Shown here in pieces: positions 35,315 to 44,286 of a DNA stretch of 64,000 nucleotides. Source of the DNA: Alteromonadales bacterium alter-6D02. GTDB taxonomy: Bacteria > Pseudomonadota > Gammaproteobacteria > Enterobacterales > Psychrobiaceae. Each line of letters opens with the position of its first letter. Within the stretch, counting starts at the first letter, position 1. The stretch is from positions 1 to 64,000 of the forward strand of contig PIZK01000027.1 of the NCBI GenBank assembly GCA_002835545.1, read 5' to 3'. Position numbers and translations under genes: made by a program. The notes beneath the pieces were generated by a model, which saw only the letters and a program-made list of their open reading frames with translations, did no database searches and was not told the origin of the DNA.

Positions 35315-36046
35315 TTATGAAGAGGTTGTCACACCACTCAGTTGAGCGAGAGCTTGTTTGTCAACAATCGTTATGTACTTACCTTGGACTTCAATCAGGT
35401 TATTCTTTTGAAAGCGCCCTAATAAGCGAGAGATAGTTTCAACAGTTAAACCAAGGTAGTTACCGATGTCTCCACGTGTCATCGTTAAGCGAAACTCTTT
35501 AGAAGAAAGACCTCGTTCACCATGACGGTCACCAAGACTATCGATGAATGTTGCTAAGCGCTCTTCAGCACTCCGCTTGCTAAGTAGCATCAACATGGTT
35601 TGATCGTTAAGAATTTCATCACTCATTAGGCGTAGCATCTGTTGACGTAGACGGGGCATACGACCTGAGAGTTGATCTACTGTATCAAATGGGATTTCAC
35701 AAACCATTGAAGTTTCTAAAGCGACGGCAAAGCTTTGGTGTATTTCACGGCCGATGCTATCAAACCCAACAATATCACCCGCTAGATTAAACGACGTGAC
35801 TTGCTCATGGCCATCAGGTGTTATTATATAGCTTTTAAAACTTCCAGAACGAATAGCATAAAGAGAACTTAATGGTTCACCTGCACTACAGATCAGTTCA
35901 CCTTTTTGAATCGGTTTTTTTCGCTCGATGATGTTATCAAGCTGTCCCATTTCTGTATCATTTAATGTAAATGGAATACATAAATCAGCCATACTGCAGT
36001 TTTGACAGTGAATGCTATTGCTTCCAGAACAAGATTGAGAACTCAT
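35315..36046 (-). CDS. fnr: Anaerobic regulator FNR
   Basis: 243-aa CRP/FNR-family oxygen sensor. The N-terminal cluster ligands are Cys14, Cys17 and Cys23 ([11 protein letters not shown]), with a fourth in [12 protein letters not shown], as in E. coli FNR. The HTH ([20 protein letters not shown]) is identical in key residues (E-SR) to those that read TTGAT-N4-ATCAA. It activates microaerobic and anaerobic respiration; the ccoNOQP operon upstream carries a perfect site. A near-perfect FNR box precedes its own start, so autoregulation is likely. Called etrA in Shewanella. Confidence 0.96.
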   Translation of the reverse strand: MSSQSCSGSNSIHCQNCSMADLCIPFTLNDTEMGQLDNIIERKKPIQKGELICSAGEPLSSLYAIRSGSFKSYIITPDGHEQVTSFNLAGDIVGFDSIGREIHQSFAVALETSMVCEIPFDTVDQLSGRMPRLRQQMLRLMSDEILNDQTMLMLLSKRSAEERLATFIDSLGDRHGERGLSSKEFRLTMTRGDIGNYLGLTVETISRLLGRFQKNNLIEVQGKYITIVDKQALAQLSGVTTSS

Positions 36047-36105
36047 AATTTACTAGATTTCCGATTTACAATTGAGTTGACAGGATAGTACCATTTATTA
36101 ATCGA

Positions 36106-36119
36106 TTGAGCGAGATCAA
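36106..36119. promoter_or_regulatory. FNR box upstream of fnr
   Basis: TTGAG-CGAG-ATCAA differs from the consensus TTGAT-N4-ATCAA at one base. It is centred about 66 bp before the fnr start and overlaps the stop codon of the gene in front. Confidence 0.7.
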
Positions 36120-36811
36120 TTTATTAACATATTTAGACTTGTAATTGTGATATTAAGCCCATAACAGATTATTAACAAAGCACCAACAGTTCGAAACCAA
36201 ACATGGCTAAGTAATTGATTAAGGTAGGTTGAGAATAGACCTAGAGCAAACAAGGCTGGCAACGTGCCAAGTCCAAAACCCAGCATGATCTGAGCGCCAG
36301 ACGTGGCGTTCGCTGAAGCAGCTGCCCAAGTAAGAGTGGTATACACAAGCCCGCATGGTAACCATCCCCAAATAACACCAAAAGGAAATGCAGAAAGTGG
36401 TGTTGAAAAAGGGATGAATCGCTTGCCCAATGGCATAATCAGTGGCCAGATAAGTTTACCAATAACTTCTGTTTTTTGAACCAAATTAAGCCAACGCCCG
36501 ATATAAAGACCTATGACGACCAACATCAGACCTGAGAAAAGTTTGATGATTTGCAAAAAAATCGCTGATTTAAGCGCGAAAAAGCCAAAGGAATAGCCGA
36601 TTAAAGCACCGGCTATACAATAGCTTACGATTCGGCCACAGTTATAACTTAATATGTAGAGTAACTTATACTTAAGTGCATGCTGGTGATGTAAAGGCAG
36701 ATTATTAGAAAAGGCACCTACGATGCCGCCACACATGCCAAAGCAATGACCCGCGCTAAACAGCCCGACAATAACAGCGGCATAAAAGTCATATTCAGTA
36801 GCATCAAACAT
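36116..36811 (-). CDS. TauE/SafE-like membrane protein of the cbb3 assembly block (DsbD_2 type)
   Basis: About 231 aa from the ATG at 36811 (a longer frame from 36871 would overlap ccoS by 50 bases). Six or seven TM helices. The first carries AGHCFGMCGGIVGAF, whose H-C-x-x-x-C-G-G pattern suggests metal (copper) or thiol handling; later come FGVIWGWLPCGLVYTTL and GTLPALF. This DsbD_2/'sulfite exporter TauE' family member regularly follows ccoS in gammaproteobacteria and is thought to help copper delivery to the oxidase. It begins ten bases after ccoS. Confidence 0.75.
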   Translation of the reverse strand: MFDATEYDFYAAVIVGLFSAGHCFGMCGGIVGAFSNNLPLHHQHALKYKLLYILSYNCGRIVSYCIAGALIGYSFGFFALKSAIFLQIIKLFSGLMLVVIGLYIGRWLNLVQKTEVIGKLIWPLIMPLGKRFIPFSTPLSAFPFGVIWGWLPCGLVYTTLTWAAASANATSGAQIMLGFGLGTLPALFALGLFSTYLNQLLSHVWFRTVGALLIICYGLNITITSLNMLIN

Positions 36812-36821
36812 AGCAGTTACA

Positions 36822-36998
36822 TTAGCGTTTAGGGTTGTCTGTTTTATTAGACGATGTGTCGTCTTCATCAAATAGGATATTTGAACCTTGACGGTCTAAA
36901 TCTTCAAACTGGTCACTCTTGACTGCCCAGAAAAAGAAATAAATCGCAATAACGACGATGATCAAAGCAACAGGGATTAAAAGTAGAATAATATTCAT
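36822..36998 (-). CDS. ccoS: Cbb3 oxidase maturation protein CcoS
   Basis: 58 aa, below usual ORF cut-offs. The sequence starts MNIILLLIPVALIIVVIAIY, a single TM helix, followed by FWAVKSDQFEDLDRQG, the hallmark of CcoS/FixS. It is needed for cofactor insertion into the cbb3 oxidase. Its ATG overlaps the ccoI stop (ATGA), the standard ccoI-ccoS coupling. Confidence 0.93.
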   Translation of the reverse strand: MNIILLLIPVALIIVVIAIYFFFWAVKSDQFEDLDRQGSNILFDEDDTSSNKTDNPKR

Positions 36999-39394
36999 GA
37001 TTTAACCTTTAATAAACGTAACGAGTTAACTACTACGATGAGTGAACTAAGTGACATACCTAAGGCAGCTAACCAAGGAGGTAATAATCCAATCAAAGCA
37101 AAAGGGACTGCGGTTAGGTTGTAACCTAATGCCCAGCAAAAGTTTTGGATGATGATACGTTTGACTTTCTTTGCGAGGTCTATGGCATCAGCAACCTTTG
37201 AAAGGTCGTCGTGCAATAAGACAATATCAGCACTAGACTTTGCAATATCTGAACCTGTACCCATAGCGAATGAGAGTGGTGCACCTGCAAGGACAGGAGC
37301 GTCATTAACACCGTCGCCAAACATCGCAACCACTTTTTTCGGGTTTGTCTGTAATGTATTGAGATAATTTAGTTTCTGACTAGGTGTATTACCTCGTTCA
37401 ACCTGGTTAACACCTAACTTATCGCCAACAAACAATGCATGGGTAGAATTATCACCAGTGAGTAATGTTGTTTCAATATTGTGACTTGAGAGGTAGGTAA
37501 TTAGCGGCTCGCTCGCCTCACGGATATCGTCTTCTAGATAACAAGTTGCTATATGTTCGTCATTTTTACTGAGGTAGATAACCACGCGTTGTTGCTGTTC
37601 TTTATCATCAACGGATGAGAGTCCAATAAAACCGTTATGGCCGAGTTTGTAGTGATCGCCGTCAATATCACCCTCAATGCCAGCGCCAGAAATACTCTTG
37701 ACATTGATAGCGCGAAGATCATTATTGAAATATTGACTGAAAGCGGCTGCAATAGGGTGTTGAGACTCAGCTTCAAGTGCTGCAATTAACGAAAGAACTT
37801 GTGTGCGCTCTAGTGCTGTGTCTAACTGACTGACCCGAAATTTACCAGTGGTTAACGTACCCGTTTTGTCAAAGCAGATGTGGTTAACTTTAGTCAGAGT
37901 ATCTAAGGCATTACCACGCTTTAATAGCATGCCTAACTTGGTCATAGCAGATCCAGCGGCTGTATAAGCAGAAGGGGTTGCCAAGCTTAGAGCACAAGGG
38001 CAGGTTGCAACGAGAACAGCTAACGCAATCCAAAAGGCATCAGGGTTCCCAGCAAGGCTCCATCCTATGTAAGCAAAAGAAGCGAGCAAAAGAATACCAA
38101 CAACAACATATTGGGATAACCGATCTGCGAGTGTAGCTAGATAAGGCTTATCTTGTGATGCTTGCTCTTGTAAACGAATGATCTGTGTGATGAGTTGGTT
38201 ACTTCGTTCAACTTTAACTTCAAAACGAATGGGACTATCTATATTAATAGTACTGGCGTAAACCCAATCATTGATTTGTTTACTGACTGGCATTTGTTCA
38301 CCAGTGAGCACAGCCTCATCACTGTGAGATTGTCCTGCAACGATTTGACCATCAGCGGGAATTGTTTGACCAGGCTTTACAAGAATTATGTCTCCGGGTT
38401 GTAGTGTTTTAGCAGGGACATCAATGAAGTCCTCATCAACGAGTTTAAGTGCCGTTGCAGGAATCAATTTCAATAAATTTGAACTAGACTCAGCAGCCTT
38501 CTTTTTTGCTCGTTGTTCGAAGAATCGACCCAGTAGCAAGAAAAAGGCGAACATACAGACAGACTCGAAATAAACTTCGCCAGCATTGGTATAAGTCGCC
38601 CAAGCACTCGCAAAGAATGCCAACAGTATCGCAATGGACACAGGTACATCCATATTGAGTCTTTTGGCACCCAGTGCGGATATAGAATTTTGATAGAAGG
38701 GTAAGCTTGAGTAAAAAACAACAGGTACAGCAAGAATCAAACTTATCCAGCGGAAATAGTCATTGAGACCATCACTTAATGTACCTAGCGCGTCAAAATA
38801 TGAAGCGATAGCAAACATCATCACTTGCATGGTCGCAAGGCCAGCAACGATTAGCTTTCTTAGATAGGCTTTGGTTGTTTCAACTTCTTGCTGTTCAGCT
38901 TTATCTGGCTGGAATGGGTATGCTTTATAGCCAATTTTAGCAATGGCTAAAAGGATCTCAGATAATTTAAGTTTACTGCCATCCCATGTCAGTGAAATTC
39001 GAGACGTTGTTGTATTGACATTACACTTAATCAGTCCGTCTAGCTTGACTAGTTGTCCTTCAATTAACCAAGCACAAGCGGCACAAGTGACATTCTCAAC
39101 GGTCAGTAAAACTTCTTTAGTCTCACCTGAACTGAAAGTGAACTCTTGTTCAATTTCGGTTATATCATAGGATTGTAATTGGCGAAGCTGTTCAGGGACT
39201 AATTCCGTGGCTTGAACACCTTTTTCGGTGCGATGTTTATAGTAGTTTACCAATCCATTATCAACAATTGACTGTGCAACGGCTTCACAACCTATGCAAC
39301 ACATCTGTTGTGTAATGTCGTTGATAGTGACATTAAAGTCACTATCAACGGGGATAGCTTCACCACAATGGAAGCAATCATGAGGTGATGTCAT
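36995..39394 (-). CDS. ccoI: Copper P1B-type ATPase CcoI
   Basis: 799-aa heavy-metal P-type ATPase that exports copper for cbb3 oxidase assembly. The N-terminus has a zinc-finger-like FHCGEAIP...CCIGCEAVA and an HMA domain with CAAC (VTCAACAWLIEG). The membrane part has CPC in VATCPCALSLATPSA. The phosphorylation site is DKTGTLT, and the hinge is GDGVNDAPVLAGA. Membrane Cys-Pro-Cys and the context mark the CcoI/FixI/CopA2 group. Encoded after ccoH, eight bases away. Confidence 0.95.
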   Translation of the reverse strand: MTSPHDCFHCGEAIPVDSDFNVTINDITQQMCCIGCEAVAQSIVDNGLVNYYKHRTEKGVQATELVPEQLRQLQSYDITEIEQEFTFSSGETKEVLLTVENVTCAACAWLIEGQLVKLDGLIKCNVNTTTSRISLTWDGSKLKLSEILLAIAKIGYKAYPFQPDKAEQQEVETTKAYLRKLIVAGLATMQVMMFAIASYFDALGTLSDGLNDYFRWISLILAVPVVFYSSLPFYQNSISALGAKRLNMDVPVSIAILLAFFASAWATYTNAGEVYFESVCMFAFFLLLGRFFEQRAKKKAAESSSNLLKLIPATALKLVDEDFIDVPAKTLQPGDIILVKPGQTIPADGQIVAGQSHSDEAVLTGEQMPVSKQINDWVYASTINIDSPIRFEVKVERSNQLITQIIRLQEQASQDKPYLATLADRLSQYVVVGILLLASFAYIGWSLAGNPDAFWIALAVLVATCPCALSLATPSAYTAAGSAMTKLGMLLKRGNALDTLTKVNHICFDKTGTLTTGKFRVSQLDTALERTQVLSLIAALEAESQHPIAAAFSQYFNNDLRAINVKSISGAGIEGDIDGDHYKLGHNGFIGLSSVDDKEQQQRVVIYLSKNDEHIATCYLEDDIREASEPLITYLSSHNIETTLLTGDNSTHALFVGDKLGVNQVERGNTPSQKLNYLNTLQTNPKKVVAMFGDGVNDAPVLAGAPLSFAMGTGSDIAKSSADIVLLHDDLSKVADAIDLAKKVKRIIIQNFCWALGYNLTAVPFALIGLLPPWLAALGMSLSSLIVVVNSLRLLKVKS

Positions 39395-39402
39395 TGTGTC
39401 AC

Positions 39403-39894
39403 CTAACGATCAAATGAATCTAAAAGTGTATCTATCGATGATGGATAGGTGTCAACCGTTTGAATGCGCCAATGACCATCAAATGACTCGAGTTGTACGG
39501 TCCATTTCCCTTGTAATGGTTTCTCTAATGCAAGGGTGTAATCACCACTACCATTAGCGGTAATCATTTGTTCAAAATCTTTCGCTTCTTGAGTACGGTG
39601 AATAAATCGTACTTTTAGTGCTGCCGTCTGAGGCTCACCGAACGTTTGTTTAACTGTTAAGCTATCATCAGTGACTGTTAAGCGGAATTTAAGTGCAAGC
39701 TTGTACGCATTTTCTAGTCGCGTTAAATCTACGTCAATGGCTTTACCTTTCTTATAGTAGTCTTCAACAACCATATCCGGTTTGTTGTCGATGGCTATAA
39801 AGAGGGTAGTGACACTTGCAACTACTGCGCATCCAGGAAGGAAAATTAAGACCCAAGGCCAGAACTGTTTATACCAAGGTTGAATCGTTTCCAC
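39403..39894 (-). CDS. ccoH: Cbb3 oxidase assembly protein CcoH
   Basis: 163-aa FixH family protein: one N-terminal TM helix (PWVLIFLPGCAVVASVTTLF), then VEDYYKKGKAID, the usual FixH motif, and a periplasmic beta-sandwich. It stabilises the cbb3 assembly intermediate. First gene of ccoH-ccoI-ccoS, separated from ccoP by a terminator. Confidence 0.93.
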   Translation of the reverse strand: METIQPWYKQFWPWVLIFLPGCAVVASVTTLFIAIDNKPDMVVEDYYKKGKAIDVDLTRLENAYKLALKFRLTVTDDSLTVKQTFGEPQTAALKVRFIHRTQEAKDFEQMITANGSGDYTLALEKPLQGKWTVQLESFDGHWRIQTVDTYPSSIDTLLDSFDR

Positions 39895-39974
39895 AAAAAC
39901 TCCAATGTTTAAATTTATATTTGTTAACTTATACTTATGTAAGTAAAAGCTAATAGAAATAAACTTATAACAAA

Positions 39975-40001
39975 AATAAGGCTCCTTTACGGAGCCTTAT
40001 T
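39975..40001 (-). terminator. Terminator between ccoP and ccoH
   Basis: AATAAGGCTCC and GGAGCCTTATT form an 11-bp stem with a 5-base loop and a T-run on the minus strand, ending the ccoNOQP transcript. Confidence 0.9.
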
Positions 40002-40020
40002 GATAATTACCCGAAGATAA

Positions 40021-40971
40021 TTATTTATTAGATAAGCTGTAAACGTATGCAGAGATAACGTGAACTTTGTCATTACCTAAAATGTCTTGCCAAGCTGGCA
40101 TTACGCCGGCACGACCGTTTGCAACTGAATCAGTAATCGCAGCAGTAGAACCGCCGTATAACCAAATGTTATCAGTTAGGTTAGGTGCACCCATCATTTG
40201 GTTACCAGAACCGTCAGCACCGTGACAAGCCATACATAAACCAAACTTAGCTTGACCTGCAGCTGCTTGCTTAGCATTAACTTTACGGCCACTTAAACTA
40301 CGAACGTATGCAACAACTTCTTCAACACCTTGGTCGCCGCCTAACGCGTCTTTCCAAGGCATCATGCCAACAGCCGTACGACCGATCATGATAGATTCTT
40401 TGATTTTATCAAAGCTACCACCATATAACCAATCTTTATCAGACAGGTTAGGGAAGCCGTGTTGACCACGAGCATCACTACCGTGACACTGAGCACAGTT
40501 TTGAATAAATAGGCGTTGACCTACTTTCAGTGCTTCAGGATCTTCTAGTAATTCTGCTACTGGCTTAGCTGCATAGTTTGCGTACGTTTTACCGTAAACT
40601 TCATCAGCAATTTGCATTTCCGCGTTGTACTGAACGATATCACCGTCTTCAATAGACTTTTTAATCGCTGCGCGAGATTCTTCTAAAGAATAGACTTCTT
40701 TATTTGCACTCTTCCAATCTAGTACACCACCAAAGTTTGCTAATCCGTATATCGCAAGGTAGCCAAGGCCCCATACGATACTGATTGCGAACATAATGGT
40801 CCACCATTTTGGTAGCGGATTATTGATTTCTACAATGCCGTCAAAGCTATGCGGCATTTCTTCGCCTTCTTTACCCATAGTATCAACGATAACCATGCGT
40901 AAAAGGTAGGCACTGCCCAAGATCACAATCAATGTACCGATGATGATCCATGCACTCCAGAAGGTACTCAT
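40021..40971 (-). CDS. ccoP: Cbb3 oxidase subunit III, dihaem cytochrome c CcoP
   Basis: 316 aa. Two N-terminal TM helices (about residues 7-27 and 57-76), with the FixP-type HSFDGIVEINNPLPKWW segment between them, then two class I cytochrome c domains with CAQCH and CMACH haem sites and GMMPWKD / GVMPAWQD Met ligands. It passes electrons from soluble cytochromes c to CcoO. Its ATG overlaps the ccoQ stop (ATGA). Confidence 0.96.
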   Translation of the reverse strand: MSTFWSAWIIIGTLIVILGSAYLLRMVIVDTMGKEGEEMPHSFDGIVEINNPLPKWWTIMFAISIVWGLGYLAIYGLANFGGVLDWKSANKEVYSLEESRAAIKKSIEDGDIVQYNAEMQIADEVYGKTYANYAAKPVAELLEDPEALKVGQRLFIQNCAQCHGSDARGQHGFPNLSDKDWLYGGSFDKIKESIMIGRTAVGMMPWKDALGGDQGVEEVVAYVRSLSGRKVNAKQAAAGQAKFGLCMACHGADGSGNQMMGAPNLTDNIWLYGGSTAAITDSVANGRAGVMPAWQDILGNDKVHVISAYVYSLSNK

Positions 40972-41144
40972 TTGGACTCTTCTCCTGCTATTTTATTGTC
41001 ATGATTTTGTTCATCAGCAAATACAAGATTTGCTGCTTCATCGAATGACTTTTTGCGGCGTGAGCTATATGCCCAGGCGTAAATGCCGATAAACAGAATC
41101 AGCATTCCCACCGTTGATATGCCACGAAATGTAGCGTAATCCAT
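40968..41144 (-). CDS. ccoQ: Cbb3 oxidase subunit IV CcoQ
   Basis: 58 aa, missed by length cut-offs. It starts MDYATFRGISTVGMLILF and has one TM helix followed by YAWAYSSRRKKSFDEAA, the FixQ/CcoQ pattern. It stabilises the CcoP interaction. It lies between ccoO (eight bases upstream) and ccoP (4-base overlap). Confidence 0.95.
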   Translation of the reverse strand: MDYATFRGISTVGMLILFIGIYAWAYSSRRKKSFDEAANLVFADEQNHDNKIAGEESK

Positions 41145-41152
41145 GGGAACTC

Positions 41153-41767
41153 CTATTTTAAGTTAGTGCCAAGTGATTGTAGGTAAGCAACAAGTGCTTC
41201 AAGCTCAGTTTTACCTTTAACGGCATCTGTAGCCCCTGCAATATCAGCATCAGTATATGGAACGTCGAAGCTATTCTTGAAGATAGATAACTTCTTAGGC
41301 GTTAATTCGCCGTCTAATTTGTTCTCAGCTAACCAAGGGAAGCCAGGCATATTAGACTCAGGAACAACCGCACGTGGGTCGATTAAATGGGCAACATGCC
41401 ATGCATCGCTGTAGCGACCACCAACACGAGCCAAATCTGGACCGGTACGCTTAGAACCCCATAAGAATGGGTGATCCCATACTGATTCACCAGCTAATGA
41501 GTAATGACCATAACGCTCAGTTTCGTGACGGAATGGACGGATCATTTGCGAGTGACACTGAACACAACCTTCACGAATGTAGATATCGCGGCCTTCAAAC
41601 TGCAATGCAGTTAACGGCTTCATACCTTTCATTGGCGTGTTAGTTTCTTCTAAGAATAACTGTGGTGTAATTTCAACTAACGTACCGAAACTAATCGCTA
41701 CGATAGCTAGTACACCTAATAGGCCAGCATTCTTTTCAACTGCTTCATGATTTAATTTTTTAAACAT
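41153..41767 (-). CDS. ccoO: Cbb3 oxidase subunit II, monohaem cytochrome c CcoO
   Basis: 204 aa. N-terminal TM anchor (about residues 16-36), then the haem site [12 protein letters not shown], with [15 protein letters not shown] and the distal Met in [10 protein letters not shown]. It relays electrons from CcoP to CcoN. Second gene of the operon, twelve bases after ccoN. Confidence 0.96.
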   Translation of the reverse strand: MFKKLNHEAVEKNAGLLGVLAIVAISFGTLVEITPQLFLEETNTPMKGMKPLTALQFEGRDIYIREGCVQCHSQMIRPFRHETERYGHYSLAGESVWDHPFLWGSKRTGPDLARVGGRYSDAWHVAHLIDPRAVVPESNMPGFPWLAENKLDGELTPKKLSIFKNSFDVPYTDADIAGATDAVKGKTELEALVAYLQSLGTNLK

Positions 41768-41779
41768 TTCAGCGACCCC

Positions 41780-43204
41780 TTACAATGCTTGCTTTTCAGT
41801 TAGTGAACCTTTAGGCGCTTGGATAGTTTTGATCACGTTGTATAACATGATAACCATACCAGCTACGAAGAACACACCACCGATAGTACGCATTAAGTAG
41901 AATGGGTAAGATGCTTGTAACGACTCAACGAAACTATAAGTTAATGTACCGTCAGCGTTAACAGCACTCCACATCAAGCCTTGCATTACACCAGAAATCC
42001 ACATTGCAACAATATACAATACAGTACCGATGGTAGCTAACCAGAAGTGAGTGTTAATTAATTTTGTGCTATACATTTGGGTGTTGCCGTATAGACGTGG
42101 AATCATGTGGTATAAAGCACCAACAGATACCATAGCAACCCAACCAAGTGCACCAGAATGTACGTGACCAACAGTCCAGTCAGTGTAATGCGATAGAGCG
42201 TTAACTGTTTTAATCGCCATCATTGGACCTTCGAAGGTAGACATACCGTAGAAAGAAAGTGAAACGATTAAGAAACGTAGAATAGGGTCAGTTCGTAGCT
42301 TATGCCAAGCACCAGAAAGTGTCATGATACCGTTAATCATACCACCCCAAGAAGGCGCGAATAGAATAACAGACATAACCATACCTACAGTTTGCGTCCA
42401 ATCAGGAAGCGCTGTGTAGTGAAGGTGATGTGGGCCAGCCCAAATATATAATGCGATAAGGGCCCAGAAGTGAACAATAGATAAACGGTAAGAGTATACT
42501 GGACGCTCAGCTTGTTTTGGTACGAAGTAGTACATCATACCTAAGAAACCAGCCGTTAGTAGGAAACCTACGGCATTGTGACCGTACCACCATTGCACCA
42601 TTGCATCGGTTGCACCACTGTAAACAGAGTAAGATTTCAACCAATCTACAGGTATAGCTGCACTATTTACTAAATGTAAAATAGCAACAACTAAGATGAA
42701 TGAACCATAGAACCAGTTAGCAACATAGATATGTGATGTCTTACGTTGGAATAACGTTCCGAAGAAGTTAATCGCGTAGGCAACCCATACGATGGTGATA
42801 AGGATATCAATTGGCCATTCTAGCTCAGCGTATTCTTTAGACGAGGTATAACCAAGTGGTAAAGTTACTACTGCAGATATGATTACTGCCTGCCAACCCC
42901 AAAAGGTAAAGCTTGCGAGTTTATCGCTAAACAGTCTTGTTTGACATGTGCGTTGAACAACGTAATAAGACGTTGCAAAGAGGGCGCTAGTACCAAATGC
43001 AAAAATTACTGCATTAGTATGTAGCGGACGTAAACGGCTAAAGGTTAACCACGGTGTATCAAAGTTTAATTGTGGCCAGTATAGCTGTGCTGCGATAAAT
43101 ACACCTACTGTCATGCCGATAATACCCCAAATTACTGTGGTAATAGCGAACTGACGAATAACAGTGTAGTTATAATCAGCGTGTGATGGACTAGTGTGAG
43201 TCAT
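41780..43204 (-). CDS. ccoN: Cbb3 oxidase catalytic subunit I CcoN
   Basis: 474-aa haem-copper oxidase core, about twelve TM helices, reducing oxygen to water at high affinity. Metal-site His residues are visible in [11 protein letters not shown] (low-spin haem), [20 protein letters not shown] and [15 protein letters not shown] (CuB), and [10 protein letters not shown] (haem b3). First gene of ccoNOQP; a perfect FNR box lies about 170 bp upstream, so expression should rise when oxygen falls. Confidence 0.97.
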   Translation of the reverse strand: MTHTSPSHADYNYTVIRQFAITTVIWGIIGMTVGVFIAAQLYWPQLNFDTPWLTFSRLRPLHTNAVIFAFGTSALFATSYYVVQRTCQTRLFSDKLASFTFWGWQAVIISAVVTLPLGYTSSKEYAELEWPIDILITIVWVAYAINFFGTLFQRKTSHIYVANWFYGSFILVVAILHLVNSAAIPVDWLKSYSVYSGATDAMVQWWYGHNAVGFLLTAGFLGMMYYFVPKQAERPVYSYRLSIVHFWALIALYIWAGPHHLHYTALPDWTQTVGMVMSVILFAPSWGGMINGIMTLSGAWHKLRTDPILRFLIVSLSFYGMSTFEGPMMAIKTVNALSHYTDWTVGHVHSGALGWVAMVSVGALYHMIPRLYGNTQMYSTKLINTHFWLATIGTVLYIVAMWISGVMQGLMWSAVNADGTLTYSFVESLQASYPFYLMRTIGGVFFVAGMVIMLYNVIKTIQAPKGSLTEKQAL

Positions 43205-43371
43205 CTTTCTGCTTCCAGTGCTTACATTTGCTTGTGAAAACCGATTTAGAAGATTCTAAATCAGCGAAAAACCTATTTACAAAAAGCGTAAATAGGACCC
43301 TTGCTACATTTAACTTTATTGATGTTAAATTTAAGCGGTATTATCATACGATAAATCGGGTCTATTGTAGC

Positions 43372-43385
43372 TTGATTTAGATCAA
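43372..43385. promoter_or_regulatory. Perfect FNR box between ccoN and a divergent lipoprotein gene
   Basis: TTGAT-TTAG-ATCAA matches the FNR consensus exactly. It lies 168 bp before ccoN and 142 bp before the lipoprotein gene on the other strand, so it could serve either or both. Confidence 0.85.
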
Positions 43386-43526
43386 AGATGAAATTTGATA
43401 AATGAGAAAATGGAAATAAATTTCATAACTTTAGTTGAATGGTCAATTAATATGCATGGCTTTTAGTCATTTCATTTACATTAACGTCAAAAGCCATACT
43501 TTTGAAGGGGAAAGGTGTACAACTTT

Positions 43527-43937
43527 ATGGTTAAGAAAATAGTTTTATTATCTATTTTAGCGTTATTAGGCTGCCAAGAATCGGCTAAGAATAGTCCTAT
43601 TAACAAAATGGGGCAAGACAGTACCGTGACATTTATGTCAGAACATTTAACGATGACTGTACCAAAGCAAATGAACGCAGAAACTTTATTCCCGGTGAGT
43701 TTACATTTTTCACAACCGGTCAGGGATGTCAAAGCAAAACTCATTAGTATCAATATGGATATGGGGACGATGCCGATTATATTCTCGGCGCAAGAAAATG
43801 GGCATCTTCAAGATTACCATTCTCAAGTGATAGTCGGAAGTTGTACAGAGCCTTCTATGGAGTGGCGAATGCTAATCACTTGGCTGCAAGGAGAACAACG
43901 AATGCAGCACAGCCAAATAATTGAAATTAAACGCTAA
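43527..43937 (+). CDS. Met-rich lipoprotein divergent from ccoN
   Basis: 136-aa predicted lipoprotein (lipobox LALLGC). I start at the ATG at 43527, about eleven bases after GGGGAAAGG; a GTG at 43515 overlaps that ribosome site. The mature domain is beta-rich with a striking NMDMGTMPIIF segment and later GSCTEPSMEWRM, which put several Met residues and a Cys close together. A similar family sits near cbb3 genes in related bacteria, from memory. A role in copper handling for the oxidase is plausible but unproven. The shared upstream FNR box supports a respiratory link. Confidence 0.6.
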   Translation: MVKKIVLLSILALLGCQESAKNSPINKMGQDSTVTFMSEHLTMTVPKQMNAETLFPVSLHFSQPVRDVKAKLISINMDMGTMPIIFSAQENGHLQDYHSQVIVGSCTEPSMEWRMLITWLQGEQRMQHSQIIEIKR

Positions 43938-43948
43938 TGTGGAAGTGC

Positions 43949-44215
43949 TTACTCATCTGATTTGGTTAGAAGATAATCAAGAGACTCACGAACAGCTTTT
44001 CTTGATTCTTCAACCATCGATGTTCGCTGTTCGACGCTTAGGTAAAATGCCATATCAACTTCATGACGAATATAACGAGCTGGTAGTTTACTTAGTGCTA
44101 GGCAACAGAGATCGGCTAGAAACTCCTTGTCATATGATTTGTATAGATTATCTTCGTGCAACCGCTCAACGACTAAATGTTCATAGTAGTTGTGAATATC
44201 AAGTTCTAAATGCAT
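43949..44215 (-). CDS. ComFB-family protein
   Basis: 88 aa. The pattern DIHNYYEHLVVERL...FLADLCCLALSKLPARYIRHEVDMAF fits the ComFB family (named from the Bacillus late-competence operon) as found in gammaproteobacteria. Two adjacent Cys (LCC) are present. ComFB-domain proteins have recently been linked to cyclic-di-nucleotide binding in cyanobacteria; whether that holds here is unknown. Convergent with the Met-rich lipoprotein. A longer + strand frame over the same bases has no protein-like features. Confidence 0.7.
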   Translation of the reverse strand: MHLELDIHNYYEHLVVERLHEDNLYKSYDKEFLADLCCLALSKLPARYIRHEVDMAFYLSVEQRTSMVEESRKAVRESLDYLLTKSDE

Positions 44216-44286
44216 ACCTACCGTCCTTTAAATGCTAGATACTATTAGTAAAGATTAAATTTCATTCAGTTGCAATGAATATTTTA

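Noticed and set aside
43921-44238. 105-aa + strand frame
   Set aside because: It is antisense to the ComFB-family gene, whose minus-strand frame carries recognisable family motifs.
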